NCBI RefSeq assembly: GCF_016919445.1 | Contig: NZ_CP070356.1 | Coordinates: 1,123,501 to 1,187,500, forward strand | Length of the DNA: 64,000 nt | Source of the DNA: Pseudomonas sp. PDNC002 | GTDB lineage: Bacteria > Pseudomonadota > Gammaproteobacteria > Pseudomonadales > Pseudomonadaceae | Reading direction: 5' to 3' | Shown here: in pieces, positions 49,367-63,648 of the stretch | How positions within the stretch are numbered: the first letter of the stretch is position 1 | How the letters are laid out: the number at the start of each line of letters is the position of its first letter | Notes under the pieces: model-generated | Told to the model about the DNA's origin: nothing | What the model saw: only the letters and a program-made list of their open reading frames with translations | The model's database searches: none | Program-made: the position numbers and the translations under genes

Positions 49367-50731
49367 CTTGCCGATACAGAAGCTGGAGAAGATTCGACCG
49401 AGCAGGTCGTCCGGCGTGAAGGCCCCGGTAATCTCGCCCAGTGCTTGCTGCGCCTGACGCAAGTCCTCGGCCAGCAGTTCGCCGGCGCCGCTCAGGGTGA
49501 GCTGTGCGCGGCCGTGCTCGAGGCTGTCACCGGCCAGGCGGAGGGCTTCCAGGTGACGTCGGCGGGCGCTGAAGCTGCTTTCTGCGGTCTGCTCGAAGCC
49601 CATGCAAGCCTTCAGGTGTTCGCGCAGCAGATCCAGGCCATTCCCGGAGCGGGCAGACAAGGTGATGGTGACGTGGCCGTCAGCGCTCTGCTCAAGTCCG
49701 ACGGACTCTGTGGATAAGTCTGCCTTGTTGCGGATGAGGGTGACATGCGCGGGATCGGGCCGGCTGTCGAGGAACTCGGGCCACAAGGCAAAGGGATCGC
49801 TGGCTTCCGGCGCGGTGGAGTCCACCACCAGCAGCACGCGGTCCGCTTCGTTGATGGCCTTGAGGGCGCGTTCCACGCCGATCTTTTCCACATGGTCTTC
49901 GGTGCTGCGTAGGCCAGCGGTATCGATGATGTGCAACGGCATGCCATCGATGTGGATATGTTCGCGCAGCACATCGCGGGTGGTGCCGGCGATATCGGTG
50001 ACGATGGCCGCTTCGCGCCCCGCTAGCGCGTTCAGCAGGCTCGATTTGCCGGCATTGGGACGTCCGGCGATCACCACGGTCATGCCATCTCGCAGCAGCG
50101 CTCCTTGGCCTGCCTCGCGTAACACCGCGGCCAGCTCGGCGCGTACGGCGTCCAGTTGGGTGAGGACATGGCCATCGGCGAGGAAATCGATTTCCTCTTC
50201 CGGGAAGTCGATAGCGGCTTCGACGTACATGCGCAGCTGAATCAGCTGGTCGGTGAGGCTATGCACGCGGCGGGAGAACTCTCCCTGCAACGAGCGCACG
50301 GCGTTGCGCGCGGCCTGGGCGGAGCTCGCCTCGATGAGGTCGGCGATGGCCTCGGCCTGCGCCAGGTCGAGCTTATCGTTGAGGAAGGCTCGCTCGCTGA
50401 ACTCACCAGGGCGTGCTTGGCGCGCACCCAGCTCCAGGCAACGCTGCAGCAGCATGTCCATCACCACCGGGCCGCCGTGGCCTTGCAGCTCAAGCACATC
50501 TTCACCGGTGAAGGAGTTTGGACCGCGGAAGAACAGCAGCAGGCCTTCGTCGATGACCTCGCCGTCGTCGGCATGGAACGGGCCGTAGTGGGCGTAGCGC
50601 GGTTGTGGCTCGCGCCCACTCAAGGTGATGGCCATGGCGCGTGCGCGCGGACCGGAGACGCGGACGATGCCGACACCGCCACGGCCCTGGGCGGTAGCAA
50701 CGGCGGCGATGGTTTCACGGGCTGCATTCAT
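49364..50731 (-). CDS. mnmE: tRNA modification GTPase MnmE (TrmE)
   Basis: A 455-residue enzyme with N-terminal folate-binding domain ([19 protein letters not shown]), helical middle and inserted G domain: G1 [15 protein letters not shown]3 DTAGLRST, G4 NKAD. The C-terminal CIGK gives the catalytic cysteine motif. Partner of MnmG in tRNA U34 modification. ATG at 50731. The G4 region D-L-S-T-E (49709) is written with TTA and ACA, rare here, and contains an exact DnaA box. Confidence 0.97.
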   Translation of the reverse strand: MNAARETIAAVATAQGRGGVGIVRVSGPRARAMAITLSGREPQPRYAHYGPFHADDGEVIDEGLLLFFRGPNSFTGEDVLELQGHGGPVVMDMLLQRCLELGARQARPGEFSERAFLNDKLDLAQAEAIADLIEASSAQAARNAVRSLQGEFSRRVHSLTDQLIQLRMYVEAAIDFPEEEIDFLADGHVLTQLDAVRAELAAVLREAGQGALLRDGMTVVIAGRPNAGKSSLLNALAGREAAIVTDIAGTTRDVLREHIHIDGMPLHIIDTAGLRSTEDHVEKIGVERALKAINEADRVLLVVDSTAPEASDPFALWPEFLDSRPDPAHVTLIRNKADLSTESVGLEQSADGHVTITLSARSGNGLDLLREHLKACMGFEQTAESSFSARRRHLEALRLAGDSLEHGRAQLTLSGAGELLAEDLRQAQQALGEITGAFTPDDLLGRIFSSFCIGK

Positions 50732-50788
50732 GTCGGCGGTCTCGCGGTTGTTTTCGTGGCTCGCGGTAAAGCAAGTTATCCACATAGC

Positions 50789-50811
50789 AAAACGCCCCAC
50801 GAGGGGGCGTC
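50789..50811 (-). terminator. Rho-independent terminator after yidC
   Basis: ACGCCCC-ACGAG-GGGGCGT hairpin 27 bases after the yidC stop, followed by TTTTGC on the minus strand. An exact DnaA box (50776-50784) lies directly beyond it. Confidence 0.75.
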
Positions 50812-50837
50812 TTGTTGATCTTCGGCGGGCTGCGATG

Positions 50838-52586
50838 TCAGGCGGAAGCCTTCTTCGCGGCACCTTCGATCCGACGGGTAATGTACCACTGCTGTGCGAT
50901 GGACAGGCAGTTGTTCACAACCCAGTACAGGACGAGACCGGCCGGGAACCACAGGAAGAAGAAGGTGAAGATGATCGGCATCAGCTTCATCACCTTGGCC
51001 TGCATGGGGTCCGGCGGAGTCGGGTTGAGCATCTGCTGAACGAGCATGGTGGCGCCCATGATGATCGGCAGGATGAAGAACGGATCTTTCACCGACAGGT
51101 CGACGATCCAGCCCAGCCAAGGCGCCTGGCGCATCTCGACGCTCTCCAGCAGTACCCAGTACAGCGAGAGGAAGACCGGCATCTGCACCAGGATCGGCAG
51201 ACAGCCGCCCAGCGGGTTGATCTTCTCCTTCTTGTACAGCTCCATCATCGCCTGGGACATTTTCTGGCGATCGTCGCCATGCTGTTCCTTCAGCGCTGCC
51301 ATCTTCGGCGACACGGCGCGCATGCGGGCCATGGAGCGATAGCTGGCGGCGGACAGCGGGAAGAAGGCCAGTTTGATGACGATGGTCAGGAAGATGATCG
51401 ACCAGCCCCAGTTACCAACCAGGTTGTGGATATGTTGCAGCAGCCAGAAGATCGGCTGGGCGATGAACCACAGGGGGCCGTAGTCGACGGTCAGCTCGAG
51501 TCCCTTGGACAGTTCGCCGAGGTACTTCTGCAGTTTCGGACCGGCATACAGGGTCATGCTGGTCTCGCCCTTGGCGCCCGGCGCGACGGTGATGCTCGGG
51601 CCGGTGAAGCCCACGATGTAGTTGCCCTGGGCGTCCTTGCGGGTAATCACGTTGTGGGTATCGCCACTGGCGGGTACCCATGCGGTCACGAAGTAGTGCT
51701 GCAGCCAGGCGACCCAGCCGCCCTGAACGGTTTCCTTGAACTGCTCCTTGTCCATGTCCTTCATGGACACTTTCACGTAGGGCTTTTCGGGAGTCCAGAC
51801 TGCGGCGCCGAGGTAGGTCGACACGCCGGTGGCGGTGGTGGACGACGGATCGACGCTGGCGTCACGCTTGAGCTGGGCGAACAGCGAGGCGTTCCACGGT
51901 TTGTCGCTCTGGTTGTCGATCAGGTAGCTGACGCCGACCTGATAGGCGTTGGGGTTGATGCACTCGAGCTTCTTCTGCGCCTTTTCCTTCTCGGTGCAGT
52001 CGCCTTTCAGACCACGGTGGAAAGTGAAGCGCTTGATGTAGCTCACGCCGTCCTGTGCATAAGTCAGGTCGACGGTCATTTGGTCCTGGCCGTCGGCGAG
52101 CTCGTAGCTGGTCTTGGCCGACGCGTAGAGCGGACGACCGCTGGCGGCGGCATCCGGCCCATTGGCACCAGTCAGGCCGCTTTGGGCCAGGTAGGTACGT
52201 TGCTGGTCACGTTCGAACAGCGGGAACGGCACGTCCGGGCGGTCTTGACGCAGCGGGTACTGGGTCAGGCCGAGCTTGATCACGTCGCCGCCGCGCGGGT
52301 CGATGGTCACGTCCAGGACATCGGTCTTCACGCGGATCAGCTGGTCGCTGACCGCCGCTGGCTTCTGCTCGTTGGGCAGTGTGGCCTGGGCATTCTGCGT
52401 GGTCGGTACGTCAGCATTGCCCGCGTTGCCGGCAGGAACGGACGTGTCCGGCAGGCCTTCATTCTGATTGAAGGTCGCGGTCTGCGCAGGCAGTTCGGGC
52501 TGGCCGTAGTCCTTGTTCCACTGGAGAACCAGCGCGTAGGACACGATTGCCAGGGCGACGAATAGGATTGAACGTTTGATGTCCAT
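50838..52586 (-). CDS. yidC: Membrane protein insertase YidC
   Basis: A 582-residue inner-membrane insertase. N-terminal anchor [23 protein letters not shown], large periplasmic beta domain, then the conserved core ([31 protein letters not shown], the hydrophilic cytoplasmic loop [34 protein letters not shown] and the last helices). It inserts Fo c and other small membrane proteins. Two bases separate it from yidD. Confidence 0.97.
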   Translation of the reverse strand: MDIKRSILFVALAIVSYALVLQWNKDYGQPELPAQTATFNQNEGLPDTSVPAGNAGNADVPTTQNAQATLPNEQKPAAVSDQLIRVKTDVLDVTIDPRGGDVIKLGLTQYPLRQDRPDVPFPLFERDQQRTYLAQSGLTGANGPDAAASGRPLYASAKTSYELADGQDQMTVDLTYAQDGVSYIKRFTFHRGLKGDCTEKEKAQKKLECINPNAYQVGVSYLIDNQSDKPWNASLFAQLKRDASVDPSSTTATGVSTYLGAAVWTPEKPYVKVSMKDMDKEQFKETVQGGWVAWLQHYFVTAWVPASGDTHNVITRKDAQGNYIVGFTGPSITVAPGAKGETSMTLYAGPKLQKYLGELSKGLELTVDYGPLWFIAQPIFWLLQHIHNLVGNWGWSIIFLTIVIKLAFFPLSAASYRSMARMRAVSPKMAALKEQHGDDRQKMSQAMMELYKKEKINPLGGCLPILVQMPVFLSLYWVLLESVEMRQAPWLGWIVDLSVKDPFFILPIIMGATMLVQQMLNPTPPDPMQAKVMKLMPIIFTFFFLWFPAGLVLYWVVNNCLSIAQQWYITRRIEGAAKKASA

Positions 52587-52588
52587 GG

Positions 52589-52837
52589 TTACTCGGCCGT
52601 CGAGGAAGGGGCGGGCTTGGATGGATCTGGCGGTACCGGATCATAGCCACCGGGATGCCAGGGGTGGCAGCGGCCTAGGCGACGAGCGGCCAGCCAGCCA
52701 CCACGCAGGAAGCCATGGATCTCGATGGCTTCTTGCGCGTAGCAGGAACAGCTGGGGTAGAAACGACAGTGCCTGCCCATCATGGGACTGATGGCGTAGC
52801 GGTAAAACTGGATCAGTAACAGCGCCAGTCTACGCAT
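52589..52837 (-). CDS. yidD: Membrane protein insertion efficiency factor YidD
   Basis: An 82-residue protein with the family motif [38 protein letters not shown] and three conserved cysteines. The ATG at 52837 overlaps the end of rnpA by 8 bp. Standard order rpmH-rnpA-yidD-yidC. It supports YidC-dependent insertion. Confidence 0.94.
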   Translation of the reverse strand: MRRLALLLIQFYRYAISPMMGRHCRFYPSCSCYAQEAIEIHGFLRGGWLAARRLGRCHPWHPGGYDPVPPDPSKPAPSSTAE

Positions 52838-53237
52838 GGGAACTGTCGGCCACTCCCGGAGATTCGGTCGAAGGTTCCGGGCTGGGCCGATTGCGTAACA
52901 GGCGTTTCCAGAGTTTGCCGAACTGCTGGTGCAGTTCCGGATTCTCCAGATCACCGAGGCCCTTGCGCGCGATCACCACGATGTCCAGGCCGGCCAGCTT
53001 CTGCTGGTTCTGGCGGAAGGATTCGCGGAGAAGGCGTTTGAGGCGGTTACGCTCGACAGCGAGCTTGACGTTCTTCTTGCCGATCACCAGGCCGAGGCGG
53101 GGATGATCGAGACCGTTTTCGCGCGCCAGCAGCAGGATGTGCTTGCCGGGAACCTTGGAGGTGGGGGAGTCGAAGACTGCTGTGAATTGCCGGGCTGTCA
53201 GAAGACGTTTTTCCCGGCTGAAATCTTGACTCACCAC
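52830..53237 (-). CDS. rnpA: Ribonuclease P protein component
   Basis: A 135-residue basic protein. The RNR motif region is [22 protein letters not shown]; opening [20 protein letters not shown] is typical. It binds the RNase P RNA and the 5' leader of pre-tRNA. The C-terminal 20 residues extend past the usual end. Fourteen bases after rpmH. Confidence 0.95.
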   Translation of the reverse strand: MVSQDFSREKRLLTARQFTAVFDSPTSKVPGKHILLLARENGLDHPRLGLVIGKKNVKLAVERNRLKRLLRESFRQNQQKLAGLDIVVIARKGLGDLENPELHQQFGKLWKRLLRNRPSPEPSTESPGVADSSHA

Positions 53238-53251
53238 CTGTGTCGGACAAA

Positions 53252-53386
53252 TCAGACGGTCAGACGCTTACGGCCCTTGGCGCGACGACGCGACAGAACC
53301 TGACGACCGTTCTTGGTGGCCATGCGAGCGCGGAAACCGTGGACGCGAGCGCGCTTGAGAGTGCTGGGTTGGAAAGTACGTTTCAT
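53252..53386 (-). CDS. rpmH: 50S ribosomal protein L34
   Basis: A 44-residue protein [20 protein letters not shown]...GRKRLTV, full length and typical. The first gene leftward from the origin. A near-consensus promoter lies at 53447-53475. Confidence 0.97.
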
Positions 53387-53446
53387 GATTCGGTACCTGG
53401 GTTTAACGACATGAGGTCGCAGTGACCCCGTTTAAAGAGACCGGCG

Positions 53447-53475
53447 ATTCTAGAGAAATCAGGAGGTCAGGTCAA
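53447..53475 (-). promoter_or_regulatory. Sigma-70 promoter of rpmH-rnpA
   Basis: Minus strand TTGACC, 17 bases, TAGAAT, about 61 bp upstream of the rpmH start. Near-ideal spacing and match. Confidence 0.75.
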
Positions 53476-53860
53476 TTTCCAACCAACCTCGGATACAAAA
53501 TGAATAGAAAGGAAGGAAATCTCTTTTTCTAAAAGATTGAAGCGATGATTGTGATTAGGCACGACCGTCCCTGTGCATAACTATACGGAGGCACCGCCTA
53601 TAAGGCGTTTCGCGGATTGATAAGCCTGTCGGGAAGTGGTGTGTTGCCTGTGTGGCAGCGGTTGGAAAGCTGGGTATGGAATGCGGAATTTTCCACAGGG
53701 ATTTTTTCCACAGGATAACTACCCGATTCATCCCCTGCACCATTCAGCGGTTATCCACAAGGTTGGAGACACTATTAACCGACCACCGGCAAAATCTTTA
53801 ACACCTTGATTTTGCTTGTGTCCGAGCGTGCTTAACATGTGGATAAGTTGTTCTGGCGCG
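53461..53860. other. oriC: Chromosomal replication origin (oriC)
   Basis: The 523-bp rpmH-dnaA gap. AT-rich stretches lie at about 53475-53560 and 53790-53820. DnaA boxes: exact TTATCCACA at 53751-53759 and TGTGGATAA at 53838-53846; one-mismatch TGTGCATAA (53572-53580), TTTTCCACA (53689-53697 and 53704-53712). The rightmost exact box overlaps where a -35 would fall for the TACAAT -10 at 53863-53868, suggesting DnaA autoregulation. Place and make-up match known Pseudomonas origins. Confidence 0.93.
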
Positions 53861-53909
53861 GCTACAATGGCGGTCTGTTTCGCTTTGCGACTTCTTTTGG
53901 GGGATATCC

Positions 53910-55445
53910 GTGTCCGTGGAACTTTGGCAGCAGTGCGTGGAGCTTCTGCGCGACGAGTTGCCGTCCCAGCAATTCAATACCTGGATCCGACCTTTGCAGG
54001 TCGAGGCCGAGGGTGAGGAGCTGCGCGTCTACGCACCCAATCGCTTCGTTCTCGACTGGGTCAACGAAAAGTACATGGGGCGCCTGCTCGAGCTACTCAG
54101 CGAGCGCGGCAATGGGCAGATCCCGGCGCTCTCGCTGCTGATTGGCAGCCGCCGCAGCCGTACGCCGCGCGCTGCTCTGGTGCCCCAGGCTCACGTCAAT
54201 GTGCAGCCCCAGCCTGCCGCTGTAGCACCCGCTCCAGTGATGCCCGTCCAAGCGGCCGCTCCTTCGATTCCGGTGCCGCAGCCGGTCCAGCCGGCTCCGG
54301 CTCCGGTGCAGACTCTGGCTGACCTGGATGAGTCCAGCCCGGGTATAGATCCGTTAGCTGCTGCCATGCCGGCGGCCACGGTACGTACCGAACGCAACGT
54401 GCAGGTAGAGGGTGCGCTGAAGCACACCAGCTACCTCAACCGTACTTTTACCTTCGAGAACTTCGTCGAAGGCAAGTCCAACCAGCTGGCCCGCGCGGCG
54501 GCCTGGCAGGTGGCGGACAACCTCAAGCACGGCTACAACCCGCTCTTCCTCTATGGTGGCGTCGGCCTGGGTAAAACCCACCTGATGCACGCTGTGGGTA
54601 ACCATCTGTTGAAGAAGAACCCGAATGCCAAGGTCGTGTACCTGCATTCGGAGCGTTTCGTCGCGGATATGGTGAAAGCACTGCAGCTGAACGCTATCAA
54701 CGAGTTCAAGCGCTTCTACCGTTCGGTGGACGCACTGCTGATCGACGATATCCAGTTCTTCGCCCGCAAGGAGCGTTCCCAGGAAGAATTCTTCCATACC
54801 TTCAACGCCCTCCTGGAAGGCGGCCAGCAGGTCATCCTGACCAGCGACCGCTATCCGAAGGAGATCGAAGGCCTGGAAGAGCGCCTGAAGTCGCGCTTTG
54901 GCTGGGGCCTGACGGTGGCTGTCGAGCCGCCGGAGCTGGAAACCCGTGTCGCAATCCTGATGAAGAAGGCCGAGCAGGCCAAGGTCGAGCTGCCGCACGA
55001 TGCCGCGTTCTTCATCGCCCAGCGTATTCGCTCCAACGTGCGTGAGCTGGAAGGAGCGCTCAAGCGCGTGATCGCCCACTCCCACTTCATGGGCCGGCCG
55101 ATCACCATCGAGCTGATCCGCGAGTCGCTGAAGGATCTGCTGGCCCTGCAGGACAAGCTGGTCAGCATCGATAACATCCAGCGCACTGTCGCCGAGTACT
55201 ACAAGATCAAGATCGCCGACCTGTTGTCCAAGCGCCGCTCGCGCTCGGTCGCACGTCCTCGCCAGGTGGCGATGGCACTTTCCAAGGAACTGACCAACCA
55301 CAGCCTGCCGGAGATCGGCGTGGCCTTCGGCGGTCGGGATCACACCACGGTGCTGCACGCCTGTCGTAAGATCGCTCAACTCAAGGAATCCGACGCGGAT
55401 ATCCGCGAGGACTACAAGAACCTGCTGCGTACTCTGACCACCTGA
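53910..55445 (+). CDS. dnaA: Chromosomal replication initiator protein DnaA
   Basis: A 511-residue AAA+ initiator. Domain I (residues 1-85; [28 protein letters not shown]), a Pro/Ala/Gln-rich linker (about 95-155), AAA+ domain III with Walker [18 protein letters not shown] and Walker [10 protein letters not shown], and DNA-binding domain IV with [18 protein letters not shown] start at 53910 gives the family start MSVELW. It reads the DnaA boxes in oriC and those spread through this window. Confidence 0.98.
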   Translation: MSVELWQQCVELLRDELPSQQFNTWIRPLQVEAEGEELRVYAPNRFVLDWVNEKYMGRLLELLSERGNGQIPALSLLIGSRRSRTPRAALVPQAHVNVQPQPAAVAPAPVMPVQAAAPSIPVPQPVQPAPAPVQTLADLDESSPGIDPLAAAMPAATVRTERNVQVEGALKHTSYLNRTFTFENFVEGKSNQLARAAAWQVADNLKHGYNPLFLYGGVGLGKTHLMHAVGNHLLKKNPNAKVVYLHSERFVADMVKALQLNAINEFKRFYRSVDALLIDDIQFFARKERSQEEFFHTFNALLEGGQQVILTSDRYPKEIEGLEERLKSRFGWGLTVAVEPPELETRVAILMKKAEQAKVELPHDAAFFIAQRIRSNVRELEGALKRVIAHSHFMGRPITIELIRESLKDLLALQDKLVSIDNIQRTVAEYYKIKIADLLSKRRSRSVARPRQVAMALSKELTNHSLPEIGVAFGGRDHTTVLHACRKIAQLKESDADIREDYKNLLRTLTT

Positions 55446-55474
55446 CGCAGCCTCACGAGGCAAGGGACTAGACC

Positions 55475-56581
55475 ATGCATTTCACTATTCAACGCGAAGC
55501 TCTGTTGAAACCCCTGCAGCTGGTCGCTGGCGTCGTCGAGCGCCGCCAGACGCTGCCGGTTCTTTCCAACGTGCTGCTGGTTGTCGAAGGTCAGCAGCTG
55601 TCGCTGACTGGCACCGACCTCGAGGTCGAACTGGTAGGCCGTGTCACTCTCGAAGATGCCGCCGAGCCCGGCGAGATCACGGTTCCGGCGCGCAAGCTGA
55701 TGGATATCTGCAAGAGCCTGCCGGGCGATGCAGTGATCGACATCCGCGTCGACGAGCAGAAGCTGGTGGTTAAGGCTGGCCGCAGCCGCTTCACCCTTTC
55801 CACCTTGCCGGCCAATGACTTCCCCACCGTGGAAGAAGGCCCGGGTTCGCTGACGTTCAGCCTGGTGCAAAGCAAGCTGCGTCGCCTGATCGATCGCACT
55901 AGCTTCGCCATGGCGCAGCAAGATGTCCGCTACTACCTCAACGGCATGCTGCTGGAGGTCGGTGGCGGCACGCTGCGCGCCGTGGCTACCGATGGTCACC
56001 GCCTGGCGATGTGCTCGCTGAGCAACGGTGTGCCGGAAGCCCAGGATCGCCACCAGGTCATCGTACCGCGCAAAGGCATCCTGGAGCTGGCACGTCTGCT
56101 GACCGAGCAGGACGGCGAAGTCTCCATCGTTCTCGGCCAGCATCACATTCGCGCCACGACCGGCGAGTTCACCTTCACCTCGAAGCTGGTGGACGGCAAG
56201 TTCCCCGACTACGAGCGCGTGCTGCCCAAAGGTGGTGACAAGCTGGTGATCGGCGACCGCCAGGTGCTGCGTGAAGCGTTCAGCCGTACTGCGATTCTCT
56301 CCAACGAGAAGTACCGCGGCATTCGACTGCAGCTTTCCAATGGCTTGCTGAAAATCCAGGCGAACAACCCGGAACAGGAAGAAGCTGAGGAAGAAGTGCA
56401 GGTCGACTACAACGGCGGCAACCTGGAAATCGGTTTCAACGTCAGCTATCTGCTGGACGTCCTGGGCGTGATGGGCACCGAGCAGGTCCGCATGATCCTC
56501 TCCGACTCCAATAGCAGTGCGCTGGTGCAGGAAGCGGACAACGACGATTCCGCGTATGTCGTCATGCCGATGCGCCTCTGA
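55475..56581 (+). CDS. dnaN: DNA polymerase III beta subunit (sliding clamp)
   Basis: A 368-residue clamp. Landmarks are MHFTIQREALLKPLQLVAGVVERRQTLPVLSNVLL, FPDYERVLPKG and the C-terminal YVVMPMRL, which forms the partner-binding pocket edge. Three-domain length. 29 bp after dnaA; usual dnaA-dnaN-recF-gyrB operon. Confidence 0.98.
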   Translation: MHFTIQREALLKPLQLVAGVVERRQTLPVLSNVLLVVEGQQLSLTGTDLEVELVGRVTLEDAAEPGEITVPARKLMDICKSLPGDAVIDIRVDEQKLVVKAGRSRFTLSTLPANDFPTVEEGPGSLTFSLVQSKLRRLIDRTSFAMAQQDVRYYLNGMLLEVGGGTLRAVATDGHRLAMCSLSNGVPEAQDRHQVIVPRKGILELARLLTEQDGEVSIVLGQHHIRATTGEFTFTSKLVDGKFPDYERVLPKGGDKLVIGDRQVLREAFSRTAILSNEKYRGIRLQLSNGLLKIQANNPEQEEAEEEVQVDYNGGNLEIGFNVSYLLDVLGVMGTEQVRMILSDSNSSALVQEADNDDSAYVVMPMRL

Positions 56582-56590
56582 CGCGTATCG

Positions 56591-60114
<3,524 letters not shown>

Positions 60115-60127
60115 TCCGGGTAAGCAC

Positions 60128-60172
60128 CAGGCAAAAAGAAAGGGCCCTTCGGGGCCCTTTTCTTTTGCCTGG
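60128..60172. terminator. Bidirectional terminator after gyrB
   Basis: Long inverted repeat around AGGGCCC-TTCG-GGGCCCTT with flanking CCAGGCAAAAAG and CTTTTGCCTGG, between convergent gyrB and plsC. T runs on both strands. Confidence 0.9.
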
Positions 60173-60181
60173 CGGGAAGTG

Positions 60182-60955
60182 TCAGGACGCTTCCGCGACC
60201 GCTTGTGGCGTTGCCTCCGGCGGAAGCTCACCCATGTCGCGCAGGGTCTGGGCTACCCAGTTCTCAGCGCGCTGATTGAGCTCAGCGATGGCGCGCGGGC
60301 CCTCCCCTTCGGCGTACATCGCCGGGCCGATCACGACCTGGATGGTGCCAGGGTATTTTGCCCAGCCATTCTTCGGCCAGCAGTGCCCAGCGTTGTGGGC
60401 AATAGGCAGCACCGGGAGCTTGGCGTTTACCGCGAGCGCTGCGCCGCCGCGGGAGAACTTGCCGATCTGCCCCGTGGGGATGCGAGTGCCTTCCGGAAAG
60501 ATCAGCACCCAGGCACCCTGCTTGAGGCGCTCGTCGCCTTTCTTGGCGAGCTGCTTGAGTGCTGCCTTGGGCTGGCTGCGGTCGATCGCGATCGGCTTGA
60601 GAAGGGCCATCGCCCAGCCGAAGAACGGAACGAACAGCAGTTCGCGCTTTAGCACCTGGGCCAGCGGCTCGAAGTAGCCAGTCAGGAAGAAGGTCTCCCA
60701 GGTGCTCTGGTGCTTGGAGAGGATGACGCAGGGTTGATCCGGTATGTTCTCCACGCCCTTGAGTTCGTAACGCACGCCGACCATCACGCCAGCCAGCCAG
60801 ACGGCGAACTTGCACCAGGCCTGGGCGACAAAACGATAGCGTGCGCGGAATGGCAGGAAGGGCGCGATGAGCAGGCTGAGGGTGCCCCAGACGAACGCGC
60901 TGGACGACAGCAGCAGGTAGAAGAGAACGGTTCTGATGGCCTGCACTATCGACAT
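60182..60955 (-). CDS. lptA: 1-acyl-sn-glycerol-3-phosphate acyltransferase (PlsC/LptA family)
   Basis: A 257-residue membrane acyltransferase that makes phosphatidic acid. Active-site motif SKHQSTWET (H-X4-E instead of the textbook H-X4-D), later FPEGTRIPTGQIGKFSRGGAALA and PVLPIAHNAG. A hydrophobic N-terminal helix (VLFYLLLSSSAFVWGTLSLLIAPF) anchors it. ATG at 60955. It lies 13 bp after gmhB. The locus next to gyrB matches P. aeruginosa lptA. Confidence 0.9.
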   Translation of the reverse strand: MSIVQAIRTVLFYLLLSSSAFVWGTLSLLIAPFLPFRARYRFVAQAWCKFAVWLAGVMVGVRYELKGVENIPDQPCVILSKHQSTWETFFLTGYFEPLAQVLKRELLFVPFFGWAMALLKPIAIDRSQPKAALKQLAKKGDERLKQGAWVLIFPEGTRIPTGQIGKFSRGGAALAVNAKLPVLPIAHNAGHCWPKNGWAKYPGTIQVVIGPAMYAEGEGPRAIAELNQRAENWVAQTLRDMGELPPEATPQAVAEAS

Positions 60956-60968
60956 GGGAGATGGATCC

Positions 60969-61499
60969 TCAGGAAAGTAGGTGGTCGGCAACTGCCGCCA
61001 GATCGTCGAATACCAGCGTGCTCTCGGGCACTGGTTTGGCCAGGGTACGCTCGCCTTTGCCGGTCTTCACCAGAACTGGCTGAGAATCGACGGCCAGTGC
61101 GGCGTCCAGGTCACCCCGGCTGTCACCCACGAACCAGACACCTTTCAGATCTGCGCCGTAGTGCTGGGCAATCTGTCGCAGCATACCGGGTTTCGGCTTG
61201 CGGCAGTCGCAACCCTCGTCGGGGCCATGCGGGCAGAAGACGATGATGCCGAGTTGACCGCCCTGCTCCATCACCAGTTCGCGCAAGCGCTGGTGCATGC
61301 CCTCCAGGGTCGCCAGGTCGTAATAGCCACGGGCGATGCCCGACTGATTGGTGGCGACAGCGACGGTCCAGCCGGCTTTGCTCAGGCGGGCAATGGCGGA
61401 GATCGCGCTGGGAATCGGAATCCATTCGGCGAGTGATTTGATGTAGTCGTCGGAGTCCTGGTTGATGACGCCGTCGCGGTCGAGGATCAGTAGCTTCAT
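60969..61499 (-). CDS. gmhB: D-glycero-beta-D-manno-heptose-1,7-bisphosphate 7-phosphatase
   Basis: A 176-residue HAD phosphatase: DRDGVINQDSDDY (nucleophile D7, acid D9), ATNQSGIARGYY, and the zinc loop CPHGPDEGCDCRKPKPG. It acts in ADP-heptose synthesis for LPS core. ATG at 61499. Between glyS and plsC, as in other pseudomonads. Confidence 0.94.
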   Translation of the reverse strand: MKLLILDRDGVINQDSDDYIKSLAEWIPIPSAISAIARLSKAGWTVAVATNQSGIARGYYDLATLEGMHQRLRELVMEQGGQLGIIVFCPHGPDEGCDCRKPKPGMLRQIAQHYGADLKGVWFVGDSRGDLDAALAVDSQPVLVKTGKGERTLAKPVPESTLVFDDLAAVADHLLS

Positions 61500-61536
61500 G
61501 CTTCGATAAGTCACAGGCTTCATAAGTCGGAAATGA

Positions 61537-61584
61537 AAAAGCCGGGAGTCCGTTACGGCGAACCGTTGCGAACTCCCGGCTTTC
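61537..61584 (-). terminator. Terminator after glyS
   Basis: AAAGCCGGGAGT and ACTCCCGGCTTT, 12-bp arms with an internal hairpin (GGTTCGCCGTAACGG region), 10 bases after the glyS stop and followed by a T run on the minus strand. Confidence 0.85.
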
Positions 61585-61593
61585 AGGCGGACA

Positions 61594-63648
61594 TCAACCC
61601 AGCAGCGAGATGTCGGCGACGCCGAGGAACAGCCCGCGCAGCTTGGCCAGCAGCGCGTAGCGGTTGGCCTTCACGGCGTTGTCGTCCGCATTGACCAGCA
61701 CTTCCTCGAAGAACGCATCGACCGGTGCGCGCAGGGCCGCCAGGCGAGCCAGGGCAGCGCGATAGTCGCGAGCTGCGGCCAACGGAGCCACTTCGTCTTC
61801 GGCAGTCGCCACGGCGCTGCCAAGGGCCTTCTCGGCGGCCTCGGTGAATAGACTGGCGTTGACGCCGGCAGGCACCTCGCCTTCCGCCTTGGCCAGGATG
61901 TTCGACACGCGCTTGTTGGCGGCGGCCAGGGCTGCGGCTTCTGGCAGCTGGCGGAACGCCTGAACGGCCTGCACGCGCTGGTCGAAGTCCAGCGGAGCGG
62001 TCGGCTTGAGCGCGCGCACGGCCTGGTACACGGCAACGTCCACGCCTTCGTCCTCGTAGCGAGCGCGCAGGCGGTCGAAGACGAAGTCCTGTACTTGCTC
62101 GGACAGACCCTCGGCCTTCACTTTGTCGCCGTACTGGGCTACGGCAACGCCGATGGCGTCGACCAGGTCCAGGTCCAGCTGCTTCTCGATGAGGATGCGC
62201 AGCACGCCCAGGGCGGCACGGCGCAGGGCGTACGGATCCTTGCTGCCGGTGGGCAGCATGCCGATGCCGAAGATGCCGACCAGAGTGTCGAGCTTGTCGG
62301 CCACCGCGACCGCGGCACCGGTCAGGGTACCCGGCAGTTCGGCGCCGGCGCCACGCGGCATGTACTGCTCGTTCAGCGCCAGGGCGACATCCTTGGCTTC
62401 GCCGCCGGCGGTGGCGTAGTAGTAACCGGCGATGCCTTGCATCTCCGGGAACTCGCCGACCATCTCGGTGGCCAGGTCGCACTTGGAGAGGATGCCGGCG
62501 CGGGCGGCGTTGGTCGCGTCACCACCGATGCGCTCGGCGATGTACGCGGACAGCTTGGAGACGCGCTCGGCCTTCTCGTACACGGTGCCGAGCTGGGCCT
62601 GGAACACCACGTTCTTCAGGCGGGCGTTGAAGGCTTCCAGCGGCTGTTTCTGGTCTTGCTTGAAGAAGAACTCGGCGTCGGTCAGGCGCGGGCGTACGAC
62701 CTTCTCGTTGCCGGAAACGATATTCTCCGGCGCCTTGCTCTCGACGTTGGCCACGGTGATGAAGCGCGGCAGCAGCTTGCCGTTGGCGTCCAGCAGGCAG
62801 AAGTACTTCTGGTTGTCCTGCATGGTGGTGATCAGGGCTTCCTGCGGCACGGCGAGGAAGCGCTCCTCGAAGGAGCACACCAGCGGCACCGGCCACTCGA
62901 CCAACGCGGTCACTTCGTCCAGCAGGTCGGCCGGGACGATGGCGCTGCCCTTCTGCTCGGCGGCGAGCTCGGCAACGCGCTTGGAGATAATCTCGCGGCG
63001 CTCGGCGAAGTCGGCCAGCACGTGGGCGCTGCGCAGGTCTTCCAGGTAGTTGGCCGGAGCGGAGATGCGCACGTTGGCCGGATTGTGGAAGCGGTGGCCA
63101 CGGGATTCGCGGCCGGCTTTCTTGGTCAGGATCTCGCAGTCGACGACGTCATCGCCGAACAGCATCACCAGCCACTGGGTCGGACGCACGAATTCTTCGC
63201 GACGGGCAGCCCAGCGCATGCGCTTGGGAATTGGCAGCTCGTTCAGCGAGGTTTCGACGATGCTTGGCAACAGGCCAACGGCGGGCTGGCCGGCGATGGT
63301 CTGGCTGAACTTCAGCTTCGGGCCGCTCTTGTCGATCAGCTCCAGGTCCACGCCGCACTTCTTGGCGAAGCCCAGGGCGGCCTGGGTCGGGTTGCCGCTG
63401 GCGTCGAAGGCAGCCTGCACCGGCGGGCCGTCGAGGTTCACGGTACGGTCCGGCTGCTGCACGGCGAGTTGGTCGATCTGCACGGCCAGGCGGCGCGGCG
63501 CGGCGTAGCAGCGGGCGGCGGCGTAGGTCAGGCCGGCGGCCTTCAGGCCCTTCTCGATGCCGGCCAGGAAGGCTTCACCGAGGCTCTTCAGCGCCTTGGG
63601 TGGCAGCTCTTCGGTGCCCAGTTCGACGAGGAAATCCTTCGCGCTCAT
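61594..63648 (-). CDS. glyS: Glycyl-tRNA synthetase beta subunit
   Basis: A 684-residue subunit of the bacterial alpha2beta2 enzyme. It opens [23 protein letters not shown] and has [23 protein letters not shown] and [20 protein letters not shown]; the C-terminal region holds HD-like and anticodon-binding parts. The start overlaps the glyQ stop by one base. Head-on to the right replication fork. Confidence 0.97.
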   Translation of the reverse strand: MSAKDFLVELGTEELPPKALKSLGEAFLAGIEKGLKAAGLTYAAARCYAAPRRLAVQIDQLAVQQPDRTVNLDGPPVQAAFDASGNPTQAALGFAKKCGVDLELIDKSGPKLKFSQTIAGQPAVGLLPSIVETSLNELPIPKRMRWAARREEFVRPTQWLVMLFGDDVVDCEILTKKAGRESRGHRFHNPANVRISAPANYLEDLRSAHVLADFAERREIISKRVAELAAEQKGSAIVPADLLDEVTALVEWPVPLVCSFEERFLAVPQEALITTMQDNQKYFCLLDANGKLLPRFITVANVESKAPENIVSGNEKVVRPRLTDAEFFFKQDQKQPLEAFNARLKNVVFQAQLGTVYEKAERVSKLSAYIAERIGGDATNAARAGILSKCDLATEMVGEFPEMQGIAGYYYATAGGEAKDVALALNEQYMPRGAGAELPGTLTGAAVAVADKLDTLVGIFGIGMLPTGSKDPYALRRAALGVLRILIEKQLDLDLVDAIGVAVAQYGDKVKAEGLSEQVQDFVFDRLRARYEDEGVDVAVYQAVRALKPTAPLDFDQRVQAVQAFRQLPEAAALAAANKRVSNILAKAEGEVPAGVNASLFTEAAEKALGSAVATAEDEVAPLAAARDYRAALARLAALRAPVDAFFEEVLVNADDNAVKANRYALLAKLRGLFLGVADISLLG

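Noticed and set aside
49272-49717. Short plus-strand frames in and next to the mnmG-mnmE gap
   Set aside because: They run into mnmE on the other strand and have no ribosome site or recognisable product; the gap is better read as non-coding.
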